The position numbers and the translations under genes were made by a program. DNA of 64,000 nucleotides from UBA7803 sp040219135. GTDB lineage: Bacteria; Pseudomonadota; Gammaproteobacteria; Pseudomonadales; Azotimanducaceae. Positions 16,142 to 23,822 of the stretch are shown piece by piece (position 1 is the first letter of the stretch; each line of letters opens with the position of its first letter). Below the pieces are notes generated by a model. The model was not told the origin of the DNA and did not search any database. It saw only the letters and a list, made by a program, of their open reading frames with translations. Location of the stretch: the NCBI GenBank assembly GCA_040219135.1, contig JAVJTA010000003.1:1-64000 (forward strand), in the 5' to 3' direction.

Positions 16142-17057
16142 GAATGACATGGACCTTCCCGTCGAGCGCGGAGCGCTCGACAATGGAAGTGCCAACTAAC
16201 CATTCAAGGGGAAAGTCCATGTCGGAGATTATCCGCGTTGGGATTGATCTGTCCAAAAGTGTTTTCGTGATCTATGGCGTCGACGCTCAGGAGCAGTGTG
16301 TGCTCAAGCGGACGCTGAAGCGTAGAGAGGTGCTGGAGTGCTTCGCGAACCTGCCACGGTGCAGTATCGGTATGGAAGCAGGCTCCGGAGCCCACTACTG
16401 GGCGAGAGAACTGCGCAACCTGGGACATGATGCTCGCATCATGGATCCAAAGCTGGTCATTCCTTACCGCAATCAGGGTCGCAGCGGGAAGAACGATGCG
16501 AACGACGCTGAAGCGATTTGCGAAGCCATGAGCAGACCGAACATGCGGTTCGTTCCAATAAAGGATGAAGAACAACAGGCCATCCGGGTGCTGCATAGCG
16601 TCCGGAAGGGACTAGTGACCGAGCAGAACCGGACCGCCAACCGACTGCGCGGGATCCTGGCCGAGTTCGGTGTTGTCATCAACGAAGGTCTGGGATCACT
16701 GAAGCGGGACTGGCGGGGGGTGCGCGAAGCGCACTCGGAGTTGGTGCCGGATCTAGCTCTGGGCAGGCCTGGATGCACTGTACGCCTGTCTTGAAGATCT
16801 GCGCGCAGAGATTCTGTCTTACGATCGAAAGATCAAAACACATGCTCGATCAGACGATCGAGCAGCCAGGATCTCGGAGATAAACGGTGTGGGTCCGATG
16901 ACGGCCAGCGCGATCGTTGCCACCATCGGTAATGGTCGAAAGTTCAAGAACGGCCGGCAGTTTGCGTCTTGGCTGGGGCTAACACCGCGACAGTTCTCGA
17001 CTGGGGGCCGCACCACTCTCGGCCGGATCACAAAACGAGGCGATCGATACTTACGCA
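16142..17057 (+). mobile_element. Truncated IS110-family (IS1111 group) element
   Basis: The left end carries ATGGACCTTCCC at 16149-16160, similar to the subterminal repeat ATGGACTCCCCC of the complete element at 17317, preceded by seven bases that begin directly after a GCCTAAC box. A perfect hairpin GTCGAGCGC/GCGCTCGAC is at 16161-16181. The right end is missing: the transposase breaks off near 17057 and no matching right repeat follows. Confidence 0.7.
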
Positions 17058-17110
17058 CACTGCATAGAAGATCCTGCCTGAGCTGCTATTCGTTGATGAA
17101 AACGGTTTGA
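16219..17110 (+). pseudogene. IS110/IS1111-type transposase, frameshifted and truncated
   Basis: The first frame gives IRVGIDLSKSVFVIYGVD (catalytic Asp), SIGMEAGSGAHYWA and GKNDANDAEAI, the DEDD RuvC-like domain of IS110-family recombinases. The frame is lost near 16760 and continues one frame over, with ISEINGVGPMTASAI, FASWLGLTPRQFSTGG and ITKRGDRYLRTL, the Tnp_20 domain. After about 17057 the family similarity ends and 17 unrelated residues lead to a stop. It is unlikely to be functional. Confidence 0.85.
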
Positions 17111-17223
17111 ACCGTTCGCGTCGTGAACCCGGTGATCGCATGAGTCCAAGAGACTGGCTAACGAATTGGGGCGACGTGTGCGTTTTAGTCGTCAGGGCTC
17201 GAGGATCGGTCCTCAACACAGAA
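17058..17223. other. Residual cassette DNA between the two IS elements
   Basis: On the cassette (minus) strand, an ATG at about 17142 opens a short frame that is interrupted where the truncated IS begins. No family is recognised. It would be the 5' part of a cassette gene lost when the IS remnant formed. Confidence 0.3.
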
Positions 17224-17309
17224 GCCGAATATAGATTTGCAGCGGCCGGGCAAGCCGGCGGCCAGATTGCGAAAGCAATCTTGGTGACGGTTTGAACGGT
17301 CCGCTGCAT
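17224..17309 (-). other. attC, left part (split by the IS)
   Basis: From AGCGG at 17241 this segment aligns almost base for base with the intact attC at 19187-19282, including GCGAAAGCAAT, TTGGTGACGGTTT and CGGTCCGCTGCAT. The box GCCGAAT (17224-17230) takes the place of GCCTAAC with the same ten-base spacing to AGCGG, so this R'-type box is degenerate. The site ends at GCTGCAT (17303-17309), where the IS begins, and resumes at 18687. Confidence 0.75.
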
Positions 17310-17386
17310 TGATAGGATGGACTCCCCCTGCCATTGGATCGGCATCATAGTGCCAGTTGCAATATCGGCATGGAGGAGTCCATCGC

Positions 17387-18409
17387 ATGGATACTACGAC
17401 CATCGGCGTCGACGTCGCAAAGTCTGTTTTTCAAGTGTCCCTGGCCAACCGGTCGGGCCGGATTCTGAGCCGCAAGCGGCTGTCTCGATCCGGCTTCGAG
17501 CGGTTCCTATGTGAACAGCCCGAGGCGGACATCGTCCTTGAAGCCTGCGCCACGGCGCACCATTGGGCCCGCGCGGCGCAGGGTTACGGGCATCATCCTA
17601 AGCTCCTGCACGCGCAGTACGTGCGACCCTACGTCCGCCGCAACAAGACCGACGCGGCTGACGCGGATGCCCTGCTGCGAGCCGTCCGAGATCCGGATCT
17701 TCGAGCGGTGCCCATCAAGTCGGTCGACCAGCAGGCACTGCAGGGTCTGCATCGGATCCGCTCGCAGTGGGTAGACACACGGCGCCAGCGAATCTGTCTC
17801 GCCCGTAGGCTGCTCGCCGAGTTCGGAGTGCACCTGCCGGTGGGTACGGCGGGCATTGTTCCGCGCCTGCGACAAGCTCTGGATCAAGCACCTGCCGTGC
17901 TGACCCATTCTCTGGAGTCCGTGCTCGAGGAGATCCGGGACCTGGAGTCGAGGTTGCGTGACATTGACCGGCAGCTCGGCCAGATCGTCAAGCACGACCC
18001 CGTAGCTCAGCGCCTGCTGACCATTCCCGGCATAGGTGTCATCACCGCCAGCGCGCTGATCGGTTCGGTACCGGATATCTACGCCTTCCATCGATCCCGA
18101 ACGTTCAGCGCCTGGCTCGGACTCACCCCCAGAGAGTACAGCTCCGGCCAGTCGCGACGTCTGGGCGGTATTTCCAAGCGAGGCGACCGCTACCTGCGGA
18201 TGCTGCTTACTCATGGGGCGCGTTCGGCGCTGTTGACGGCACACCGCCAGGCGGCCAAGGACCCGGGAGGTCTTTCAGGGCTGCAGCGCTGGGTGCTCGA
18301 GGTCGAGCAGCGCAGCCATCACAACAAAGCCACCATCGCGCTTGCCAACAAGCTCGGCCGAATCGTCTGGTCGGTCTGGACCCGGGAAGAGAACTATCGA
18401 GTTCGCTGA
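17387..18409 (+). CDS. IS110-family (IS1111 group) transposase
   Basis: 340 aa and intact. The N-terminal DEDD RuvC-like domain has TIGVDVAKSVFQV (Asp), IVLEACATAHHWA (Glu) and KTDAADADAL (Asp pair). A coiled segment, EEIRDLESRLRDIDRQLGQ, links to the C-terminal Tnp_20 domain with IPGIGVITASALIG, FSAWLGLTPREYSSGQ and ISKRGDRYLRMLL, which includes the serine region. ATG 17387 is preceded by GGAGGAG. Members of this family are RNA-guided recombinases; in the IS1111 group the guide is encoded in the 3' non-coding region. Confidence 0.95.
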   Translation: MDTTTIGVDVAKSVFQVSLANRSGRILSRKRLSRSGFERFLCEQPEADIVLEACATAHHWARAAQGYGHHPKLLHAQYVRPYVRRNKTDAADADALLRAVRDPDLRAVPIKSVDQQALQGLHRIRSQWVDTRRQRICLARRLLAEFGVHLPVGTAGIVPRLRQALDQAPAVLTHSLESVLEEIRDLESRLRDIDRQLGQIVKHDPVAQRLLTIPGIGVITASALIGSVPDIYAFHRSRTFSAWLGLTPREYSSGQSRRLGGISKRGDRYLRMLLTHGARSALLTAHRQAAKDPGGLSGLQRWVLEVEQRSHHNKATIALANKLGRIVWSVWTREENYRVR

Positions 18410-18686
18410 TGCCCACCTCACCTTGCAGCGAGTCATGAGTCAACCGTCATCCGGAGCCGGCACCAGGCCGATGACCATGCCGAGTCTCGTGCTCGATGCA
18501 TCGATAGGCCCGCCGGCTGCGGATCCCATGATGGCGCGAGGTCACGATGCCTCATCGACGACGCCGAATAGACGACTGCAAGCGGTTCTTATGACAACCA
18601 GGAAGGTGAGACGGTCCACGACAGCGAACGATCAGGAGCCACTATAGGAACACGCACATCGCACTATCGACGGGGGAGTCCATAGA
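18410..18686 (+). ncRNA. 3' non-coding region of the IS, candidate guide (seek/bridge) RNA
   Basis: There is no gene in this stretch. It contains GATGCATCGATAGG (18495-18508), which matches the left IS-attC junction at 17303-17316 in 12 of 14 positions. It also contains ATAGACG (18568-18574), identical to the right junction at 18682-18688. ATGGCG (18531-18536) and GATGC (18546-18550) match, in order, the two halves of the attC target read on the cassette strand (ATGGCG|ATGC). This is the pattern expected of an IS1111 guide RNA; the matches are short and RNA structure and expression are not shown. Confidence 0.5.
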
Positions 18687-18700
18687 CGCCATGGTTAGGC
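18687..18700 (-). other. attC, right part (R''-box side)
   Basis: CGCCATG followed by GTTAGGC (18694-18700) continues the attC interrupted at 17309. The intact site at 19269-19282 reads CGCCATT-GTTAGGC. On the cassette strand this is GCCTAAC directly downstream of the cupin gene, as expected of a cassette's own attC. Confidence 0.8.
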
Positions 18701-18724
18701 GGCGCCTCGGACTTGCTTTAGGTT

Positions 18725-19096
18725 CTAACGATCGCAGGTCTTTAATTCCGTCACGATGTTCCGCACTTCCGTGTCGCCAATGTTCTCGACGGCGTGGCTG
18801 CCCGCCTCATGCCAGAAAACGCTGTCCGCTTTCGCCACGGCTTCGCGAGTGCTGCCATCCGCTAGGGTGAACCGAACCTTAGCGTCCTGGGTGACATAGA
18901 TGAAGTAACACGGGTGCGAGTGCATTCCAACGCTTTCTCCCGGAGCGAGCCGATGCTCTTGCACTCGCACATGATCATTGTCCAAGAAGACGCGCATAGC
19001 TGGATCTGCCGCCTTCCTGTCCTGGTCTAACGCTGATGCCGGGAGCGTAGCAAGGATTGCTGGTGCCAACAGCGAAACGATACGTAGACGGGTCAT
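18725..19096 (-). CDS. Exported cupin-domain protein, cassette gene
   Basis: A 123 aa single-domain cupin. It begins with a signal peptide, MTRLRIVSLLAPAILATL followed by PASA, then the cupin motif 1 region EHRLAPGESVGMHSHPCYF (metal-type His pair) and motif 2 around FWHEAGSHAVENIG. Function unknown; small exported cupins of this kind are frequent cassette cargo. AAGGAGAA precedes the ATG at 19096; an in-frame start at 19168 would add a non-signal extension. It lies between two attC sites. Confidence 0.85.
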   Translation of the reverse strand: MTRLRIVSLLAPAILATLPASALDQDRKAADPAMRVFLDNDHVRVQEHRLAPGESVGMHSHPCYFIYVTQDAKVRFTLADGSTREAVAKADSVFWHEAGSHAVENIGDTEVRNIVTELKTCDR

Positions 19097-19186
19097 GGTA
19101 AGTTCTCCTTGTTCGGGCTGGCGCATAGGCCTCATGCACCTTCTCCTGTCAAAGACGAATGCAGGCACTGAGGCACCTATTCTGCC

Positions 19187-19282
19187 GCCTAACGCATGCG
19201 ATCAGCGGCCGGGCAATACGGCGGCATGCGAAAGCAATTTTGGTGACGGTTTGGGCGGTCCGCTGCATCGCCATTGTTAGGC
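19187..19282 (-). other. Intact attC recombination site (96 bp)
   Basis: The ends are GCCTAAC (19187-19193) and GTTAGGC (19276-19282). The inner arms GCGATC-AGCGG and its partner CCGCTGCATCGC pair with one unpaired extra base, the extrahelical-base feature that gives attC sites their orientation. Oriented with the minus-strand cassettes, it belongs to the acetyltransferase gene that ends ten bases away. It contains an unoccupied copy of the IS target GCTGCAT|CGCCAT. Confidence 0.85.
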
Positions 19283-19291
19283 GGGGCCTGA

Positions 19292-19837
19292 TTAGTGGGT
19301 TGAGAGCCATTCGGTACGGCTGATGCGATGGACATTGACCGGCCTCATGCATGCTGGGTCCACGGTGCTCCGCTCAAGGACCATACCAAGTTTCTCCATA
19401 ATGCGCTCAGAAGCAGTGTTTCCGATCTGATGAATGGAGACGATCTCATCGAGTCCGGCTGTGCTGAAGCCGAAGCGCATCGAAGCGCTTGCTGCCTCCG
19501 TGGCGTAGCCCTGACCCCAGGAGTCTCGAGCCAGGCGCCAGCCGATTTCGACAGCCGGCAGGATTTCTGGCAAAAAGCTGGGAATGGAGAGCCCGCAGAA
19601 TCCAGCGAAGCCGCCAGATTCCTTAATCTCGACGGCAAAGAGCCCGAAGGCATTCTGGGCCCAGAAGGACCTAAACCTTGCCACTGCGGAGGCGGACTCT
19701 TCGTCAGAGAGAGTCCGGCCAGACCCTATCCATTGCATTACTTCAGAGTCTGCGCACATGCGGGCGAACGGAAGGAAATCGTCTTCTTCCCATTGCCGAA
19801 GGATCAGCCGAGGAGTTTCTAACCGTGGCTGCACCAA
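19292..19837 (-). CDS. RimJ/RimL-like GNAT acetyltransferase, cassette gene
   Basis: A 181 aa N-acetyltransferase. It opens LETPRLILRQWEEDD, the usual start of RimJ/RimL-type enzymes, and has AVEIGWRLARDSWGQGYATE (acetyl-CoA loop) and IHQIGNTASERIMEKLGM. The target is unknown. The frame starts with TTG then GTG; no ATG is available in frame nearby. Its stop codon lies ten bases from an attC, and its composition is less GC-rich than the chromosome around it, so it is cassette cargo. Confidence 0.88.
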   Translation of the reverse strand: MVQPRLETPRLILRQWEEDDFLPFARMCADSEVMQWIGSGRTLSDEESASAVARFRSFWAQNAFGLFAVEIKESGGFAGFCGLSIPSFLPEILPAVEIGWRLARDSWGQGYATEAASASMRFGFSTAGLDEIVSIHQIGNTASERIMEKLGMVLERSTVDPACMRPVNVHRISRTEWLSTH

Positions 19838-19886
19838 TGTGCTGCACCTTGCCCCGTTGGAAGTATTGAAGGGCGCTTGGGGCCCC

Positions 19887-19893
19887 GCCTAAC
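19887..19893 (-). other. attC-type box at the island edge
   Basis: GCCTAAC with the same CCC-rich lead-in lies 50 bases upstream of the acetyltransferase start. The following GCCCAAGGCGC could be an L' arm, but no GTTRRRY partner occurs before the TetR gene at 19972. It may be a truncated attC marking the start of the array. Confidence 0.45.
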
Positions 19894-19971
19894 GCCCAAG
19901 GCGCTGGCGCGGCGTCGTGATTAATCGCAACATCGCGTCGGTTATCTCCATTTCTCTCATGCGCGCTCTCT

Positions 19972-20688
19972 TTAAGCCTCGCCGACGACCTTCAACCGGG
20001 CTGGGTCGCCAGCTGTGGTCGCGGCCTCTGCCGCGCGCTTCTTGTACAGCGACCGCAGTCGCTTCTGCATGGCCAGCACCTTCGTGCGCAACCGGTCCGT
20101 GCTGTCGGGTGTCGCCATGCCGCGCAACGCCACGGCGAACCCATACTGACCGCGTGCTTCCAGTTCCTCGAGCGAGATCAACCCGTTCACCCATTCCATG
20201 ATGCAGGAGAACAGGATGTGGCCCAGGTTGATGGCGAAGGAGTTGGCGTCGAGTTCCGGGTCGAGCAGGCCCGCAGCCTTGGCGTTGAGGACCAGATGCC
20301 GCCACATGGCGTGGCGGGGGCCACCGAACATGGCGCGGAACTCGGTGCCGCCGTCGTTGTAGGCGGCGAACAGAACGGCGCGGTAGAAACCGGGTTCCGC
20401 CGAGTACAGCGAGGTCGCGAGCGACACGGCTTTGAAGAACGCGTCGAGTTCATCCGACTTCAGCCGTTCCAGGCGCGACTGGTAATCCGCGAGATCCGCG
20501 TCGAGCACGGCATACATCACGGCCTGCTTGGAGCCGAACAGATTGTACGGCGTGGCGATGCTTACGCCCGCGCGCTCGGCAAGCGCGCGCATGGAGAATC
20601 CGGCCTGGCCGGTCTCCTGCATCAGCGAACGCGCGGCGCGCACGATGGCCCGCCGGCGTTCGGCTTTCGATTCCTCCCGCGTCGCCAT
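19972..20688 (-). CDS. TetR/AcrR-family transcriptional regulator
   Basis: A 238 aa repressor. The N-terminal helix-turn-helix is plain: AERRRAIVRAARSLMQETG, FSMRALAERAGVSIATPYNLF, GSKQAVMYAVL. The C-terminal ligand domain is unassigned. The ATG at 20688 has GGAGG upstream; an earlier frame start at 20730 is less likely. It is divergent from the epoxide-hydrolase-like gene. The 107-base gap holds the small dyad CGCCA-TCGTCG-TGGCG (20745-20760), a possible operator, weak on its own. Confidence 0.9.
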   Translation of the reverse strand: MATREESKAERRRAIVRAARSLMQETGQAGFSMRALAERAGVSIATPYNLFGSKQAVMYAVLDADLADYQSRLERLKSDELDAFFKAVSLATSLYSAEPGFYRAVLFAAYNDGGTEFRAMFGGPRHAMWRHLVLNAKAAGLLDPELDANSFAINLGHILFSCIMEWVNGLISLEELEARGQYGFAVALRGMATPDSTDRLRTKVLAMQKRLRSLYKKRAAEAATTAGDPARLKVVGEA

Positions 20689-20795
20689 GACCGTGCCGCG
20701 CCTCCTCGAACCAAGTAAGCTTTGTGCCACATTCGCGGTGCGGACGCCATCGTCGTGGCGGCCATGATGAGAACTGTTGTCGGGGGGATCGATCG

Positions 20796-21767
20796 ATGAG
20801 CGAGCTGGAGCATCTGACGCTGACGGCCAACGGTCAGCGGATTCACGCGGTGGCCCAGGGCGACGGGCCGACCGTCATTCTGGTCCACGGATTTCCGGAA
20901 TCCTGGTATTCCTGGCGCAAACAGCTGCCGGCGCTCGCCGATGCCGGCTACCGGGCGGTTGCCGTGGACGTGCGCGGCTACGGTCGCTCCTCCAAGCCGA
21001 CCGGGGTCGACGACTACCGCATGGTGAAAAAGGTCGGGGACATGGTCGGTGTGGTGGAAGCGCTGGGCTGCGGGACGACGACCATCATCGGCCATGACTG
21101 GGGCGCGCCCATCGCCTGGACCAGCGCGCTGCTGCGTCCGGACCTGTTCCCGGCGGTGGCCGGCCTGTCGGTACCCTACGCGCCGCCGGCGTCACCATCC
21201 GAACCGGCGCCGACCGCGCGCATGCGACTGATGGCCGGCGCCGACAACGAGTTCTACGTCGAGTACTTTCAGCAGGTGGGCCGCGCCGAGGCGGAGATAG
21301 AAGCCGACGTGCGTCGCTGGCTGCTCGGCTTCTACTGGTGTGCTTCCGGCGACGTGGTGGACGGGCCGAACATCGCCCTGGTCGAGCGCGGTCGGCGCCT
21401 GTGTGACAAGTTCGTCTACCCGGAGACCATGCCGGACTGGCTCAGCGACGCCGATCTCGACGTCTACACCGGCGAGTTCGAGTACTCCGGTTTCTTCGGC
21501 CCGCTGTCGCGTTACCGCAACGTCGATCGGGACTTCGCCGATCTGGCCGCGTTCGCCGGCCGGCCGATCGAGCAGCCGTCGCTGTTCATCGGCGGCTCGA
21601 AAGACGGCCCGACCATCTGGGGCGCGCCGGCGATCGAGCGATTTCCGCACACGCTGCCGGGGCTGGTGCGCTCGGAAATCCTCGACGGCGCCGGGCACTG
21701 GATTCAGCAGGAGCGGGCGCAGCGGGTCAACGAGCTGCTGATCGAGTTTCTCGACGGGCTGCGCTAG
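20796..21767 (+). CDS. Alpha/beta hydrolase, epoxide-hydrolase-like
   Basis: 323 aa. It shows the oxyanion HGFPESWYSWR (about residues 34-44), VDVRGYGRSSKP, and the nucleophile elbow IGHDWGAPIAW with Asp nucleophile, the signature of soluble epoxide hydrolases. The cap domain includes tyrosines in FYVEYFQQ and GFYW. The catalytic base is in GAGHWIQQE near the C terminus. The start has CGGGGGGAT upstream. Likely controlled by the divergent TetR gene. The substrate is not determined. Confidence 0.9.
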   Translation: MSELEHLTLTANGQRIHAVAQGDGPTVILVHGFPESWYSWRKQLPALADAGYRAVAVDVRGYGRSSKPTGVDDYRMVKKVGDMVGVVEALGCGTTTIIGHDWGAPIAWTSALLRPDLFPAVAGLSVPYAPPASPSEPAPTARMRLMAGADNEFYVEYFQQVGRAEAEIEADVRRWLLGFYWCASGDVVDGPNIALVERGRRLCDKFVYPETMPDWLSDADLDVYTGEFEYSGFFGPLSRYRNVDRDFADLAAFAGRPIEQPSLFIGGSKDGPTIWGAPAIERFPHTLPGLVRSEILDGAGHWIQQERAQRVNELLIEFLDGLR

Positions 21768-21790
21768 CGCGCGCCCGCCGGTGGCCCCGC

Positions 21791-22705
21791 TCAGCCGCCG
21801 CGCTGCCAGGCGGCCAGGGCGTCCGGGTCCGGCTGCGGTGCGCGCGCATGGCTTGCGTAGTCGGAGAACGGATCGTCTTTCTGCGCGAGGCGGCGCCGCA
21901 GGTTCTTCAATCCGTAACGCTGCGGCGTGAGATCCCGGCGACCGAGTTCGTCCCAGTCCAGCGGCGTCGCCGCCGGCGCGCCCGGCTTCGCGCGCAGGGA
22001 GTAGGGCAGCACGGCGGTCTGGCCGTAGGCGTTGCGGCCGAGATCGAGGTACAGGCGGCCTTTGCGGGCCCGCTTGCGCTGCTCGACGGTGAAGCTGTTG
22101 GGATGGCGGGCGGCGACGGCTTCCGCGAGGGTTCGGGCGAGCGCCCGGGCCGCGTCGAACTCCAGCGAGCCGTCGAGCGGCGCGGAGACGTGCAGGCCGC
22201 GGGAACCGCTGGTCATGACGAAGGGTTCGAGGCCGACCAGTTCGAGCACCCCGCGCACCTCCCGCGCGCACCGCACGACGGTGGCGAAATCGTCGTCGGC
22301 CGGATCCAGATCGAACACCAGCCGGTCGGGGTTCCGCGGCTGGCTGGCGACGGCGAGCCAGCCGTGCAGGGTGATCGTCGCCTGATCCGCCAGGTACACC
22401 AGGGCGGCGGCATGGTCGACGACGATGTGGTCCACGGTGTCGTCCCCGGCCGCCGTGTCGAGACGCCGGCGGCCGACGTAGTCCGGAAAGTACGCCGAGC
22501 GGTTCTGCTGGTAGAAGCCCTTGGCGCCGATGCCGTCGGGAAAGCGCTGCAGGGTCAGGCAGCGGTCGCGCAGATGCGGCAGCATGTGGTCGGCGAGGTC
22601 ACGGTAGTAGCCGATGACGTCGGCCTTGGTCAGCCCGTCGTCCGGGAACAGCACTTTGGCGTCGTTCGACGTGGTGACGGTGTGGGAGCCGAGGCGGAGT
22701 TTCAT
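21791..22705 (-). CDS. LigD-type polymerase domain protein (stand-alone)
   Basis: A 304 aa archaeo-eukaryotic primase-like polymerase related to the polymerase domain of bacterial NHEJ ligase LigD. It starts near VLFPDDGLTKADVIGYY, has RFPDGIGAKGFYQQN, the catalytic DLDPADD (Asp pair, about residue 133) and GSRGLHVSAPLD. There is no ligase or phosphoesterase domain, and no Ku gene in the window. It is transcribed 19 bases after the MDR reductase gene. Role in DNA end repair or gap filling is inferred from the family. Confidence 0.9.
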   Translation of the reverse strand: MKLRLGSHTVTTSNDAKVLFPDDGLTKADVIGYYRDLADHMLPHLRDRCLTLQRFPDGIGAKGFYQQNRSAYFPDYVGRRRLDTAAGDDTVDHIVVDHAAALVYLADQATITLHGWLAVASQPRNPDRLVFDLDPADDDFATVVRCAREVRGVLELVGLEPFVMTSGSRGLHVSAPLDGSLEFDAARALARTLAEAVAARHPNSFTVEQRKRARKGRLYLDLGRNAYGQTAVLPYSLRAKPGAPAATPLDWDELGRRDLTPQRYGLKNLRRRLAQKDDPFSDYASHARAPQPDPDALAAWQRGG

Positions 22706-22724
22706 GGGCGCTCGCCCGCAGGAG

Positions 22725-23729
22725 CTACCGGTCCAGGCGCACCACGCGGGTGCCGACGTTGCCGCCGGCGAGCAGGTCGACGAACGCCGCCGGGGCCGCT
22801 TCCAGACCGTGCACCTCGTCGACCAGGCTCTTGAGCCTGCCGTCGGCGAGCCAGCCGGCGATCTCCCGGCGGGCGCCGGCGTAGTGGTCGGCGAAGTCGA
22901 ACACCAGGAAGCCGCGCATGGTGATGCGTTTGTTGATCAGCAGTCCCGGCACGCCTTTCGGTCCCGGCTCCGGTGAATCCGTGTCGTATTGCGACACGAC
23001 GCCACAGCAGGCGATGCGTCCGCCCACGTTCATGCGGAACAGCGCGGCGCCCAGGATGAAGCCGCCGGTGTTGTCGAAGTACACGTCCACACCGTCCGCG
23101 GTGGCGGCCTTGAGGGCGGCGCGGAAATCGCCGTCCTTGTAGTTCACTGCGGCATCGAAGCCGAGTTCCCCGGTGAGCAACTGGCCCTTTTCGTCGCTGC
23201 CCGAGACGCCGACCACGCGACAGCCTTTGAGCTTGGCGATCTGGCCGACGAGGTGGCCCACGGAACCCGCGGCGGCTGAGACCATGACCGTCTCGCCTTC
23301 GGCCGGCGCGCCGACGTCGAGCAGTCCGAAATAGGCGGTAAGGCCGTTCACGCCGAGGGGCCCGAGGTAGTGGATCGGGTCGTGGTCGGACGGGATGAGG
23401 GAGAGCGCGCGCGCGGCAAGTGCGGCGTGAGTCTGCCAGCCGGTGGGGCCGAGTACCCGGTCGCCGGGCTTGAAGGCGGCGTCGTGGCTTTCGACCACGG
23501 TGCCGACGCCGGTGCCGTTCATGACGATGCCGGCCTGGGGCGCCCCCGCATAGCTGGCGCTGCCCTGCAGACCGGCACGGGTGCCGGCGGTGATGGCAAA
23601 CGCCTGGGTCTCGACCAGCACCTCGCCGGAGGCCGGCTTCGGCATCTCGGCCGCTTCGATGCGGTAGTTGTCGGCGGTCAGCTTGCCCCGCGGCAGGGAG
23701 TCGATGAGGACCTGTCTGTTCTTGCTCAT
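22725..23729 (-). CDS. NADP-dependent MDR-family oxidoreductase (CurA/prostaglandin-reductase-like)
   Basis: 334 aa medium-chain reductase without zinc ligands. It begins KNRQVLIDSLPRGKLTADN, typical of the NADPH-dependent curcumin/2-alkenal reductases, and has GDRVLGPTGWQ, the nucleotide site VMVSAAAGSVGHLVGQIAK and NKRITMRGFLVFDF. These enzymes reduce alpha,beta-unsaturated carbonyls. It is upstream of, and probably co-transcribed with, the LigD-type gene; the pairing has no obvious functional logic. Confidence 0.9.
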   Translation of the reverse strand: MSKNRQVLIDSLPRGKLTADNYRIEAAEMPKPASGEVLVETQAFAITAGTRAGLQGSASYAGAPQAGIVMNGTGVGTVVESHDAAFKPGDRVLGPTGWQTHAALAARALSLIPSDHDPIHYLGPLGVNGLTAYFGLLDVGAPAEGETVMVSAAAGSVGHLVGQIAKLKGCRVVGVSGSDEKGQLLTGELGFDAAVNYKDGDFRAALKAATADGVDVYFDNTGGFILGAALFRMNVGGRIACCGVVSQYDTDSPEPGPKGVPGLLINKRITMRGFLVFDFADHYAGARREIAGWLADGRLKSLVDEVHGLEAAPAAFVDLLAGGNVGTRVVRLDR

Positions 23730-23822
23730 CGCGCAAGCCTACCACTTCCCGGCGCACGCGTGGCTCCGGTTGATTCCAGACCGGGATGGGGTATGTTCCA
23801 GGCGAACGGAGGGAGATTCGAC

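Larger units (their letters stand above)
17310..18686 (+). mobile_element. Complete IS1111-type element inserted in an attC
   Basis: Subterminal inverted repeats ATGGACTCCCCC (17317-17328) and GGGGGAGTCCAT (18672-18683) are perfect. Seven bases (TGATAGG) lie outside the left repeat and three (AGA) outside the right, the arrangement known for the IS1111 group. Flanks GCTGCAT and CGCCAT join to restore the attC sequence seen intact at 19262-19274, with no target duplication. It contains one transposase gene and a 277-base 3' non-coding region. Confidence 0.88.

Noticed and set aside
18342..18647. Open frame over the 3' part of the IS
   Set aside because: It runs from inside the transposase into the non-coding region with no family character.
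20745..20760. Dyad CGCCA-TCGTCG-TGGCG as a TetR operator
   Set aside because: Only five base pairs, common by chance in such GC-rich DNA; mentioned with the TetR gene but not claimed.
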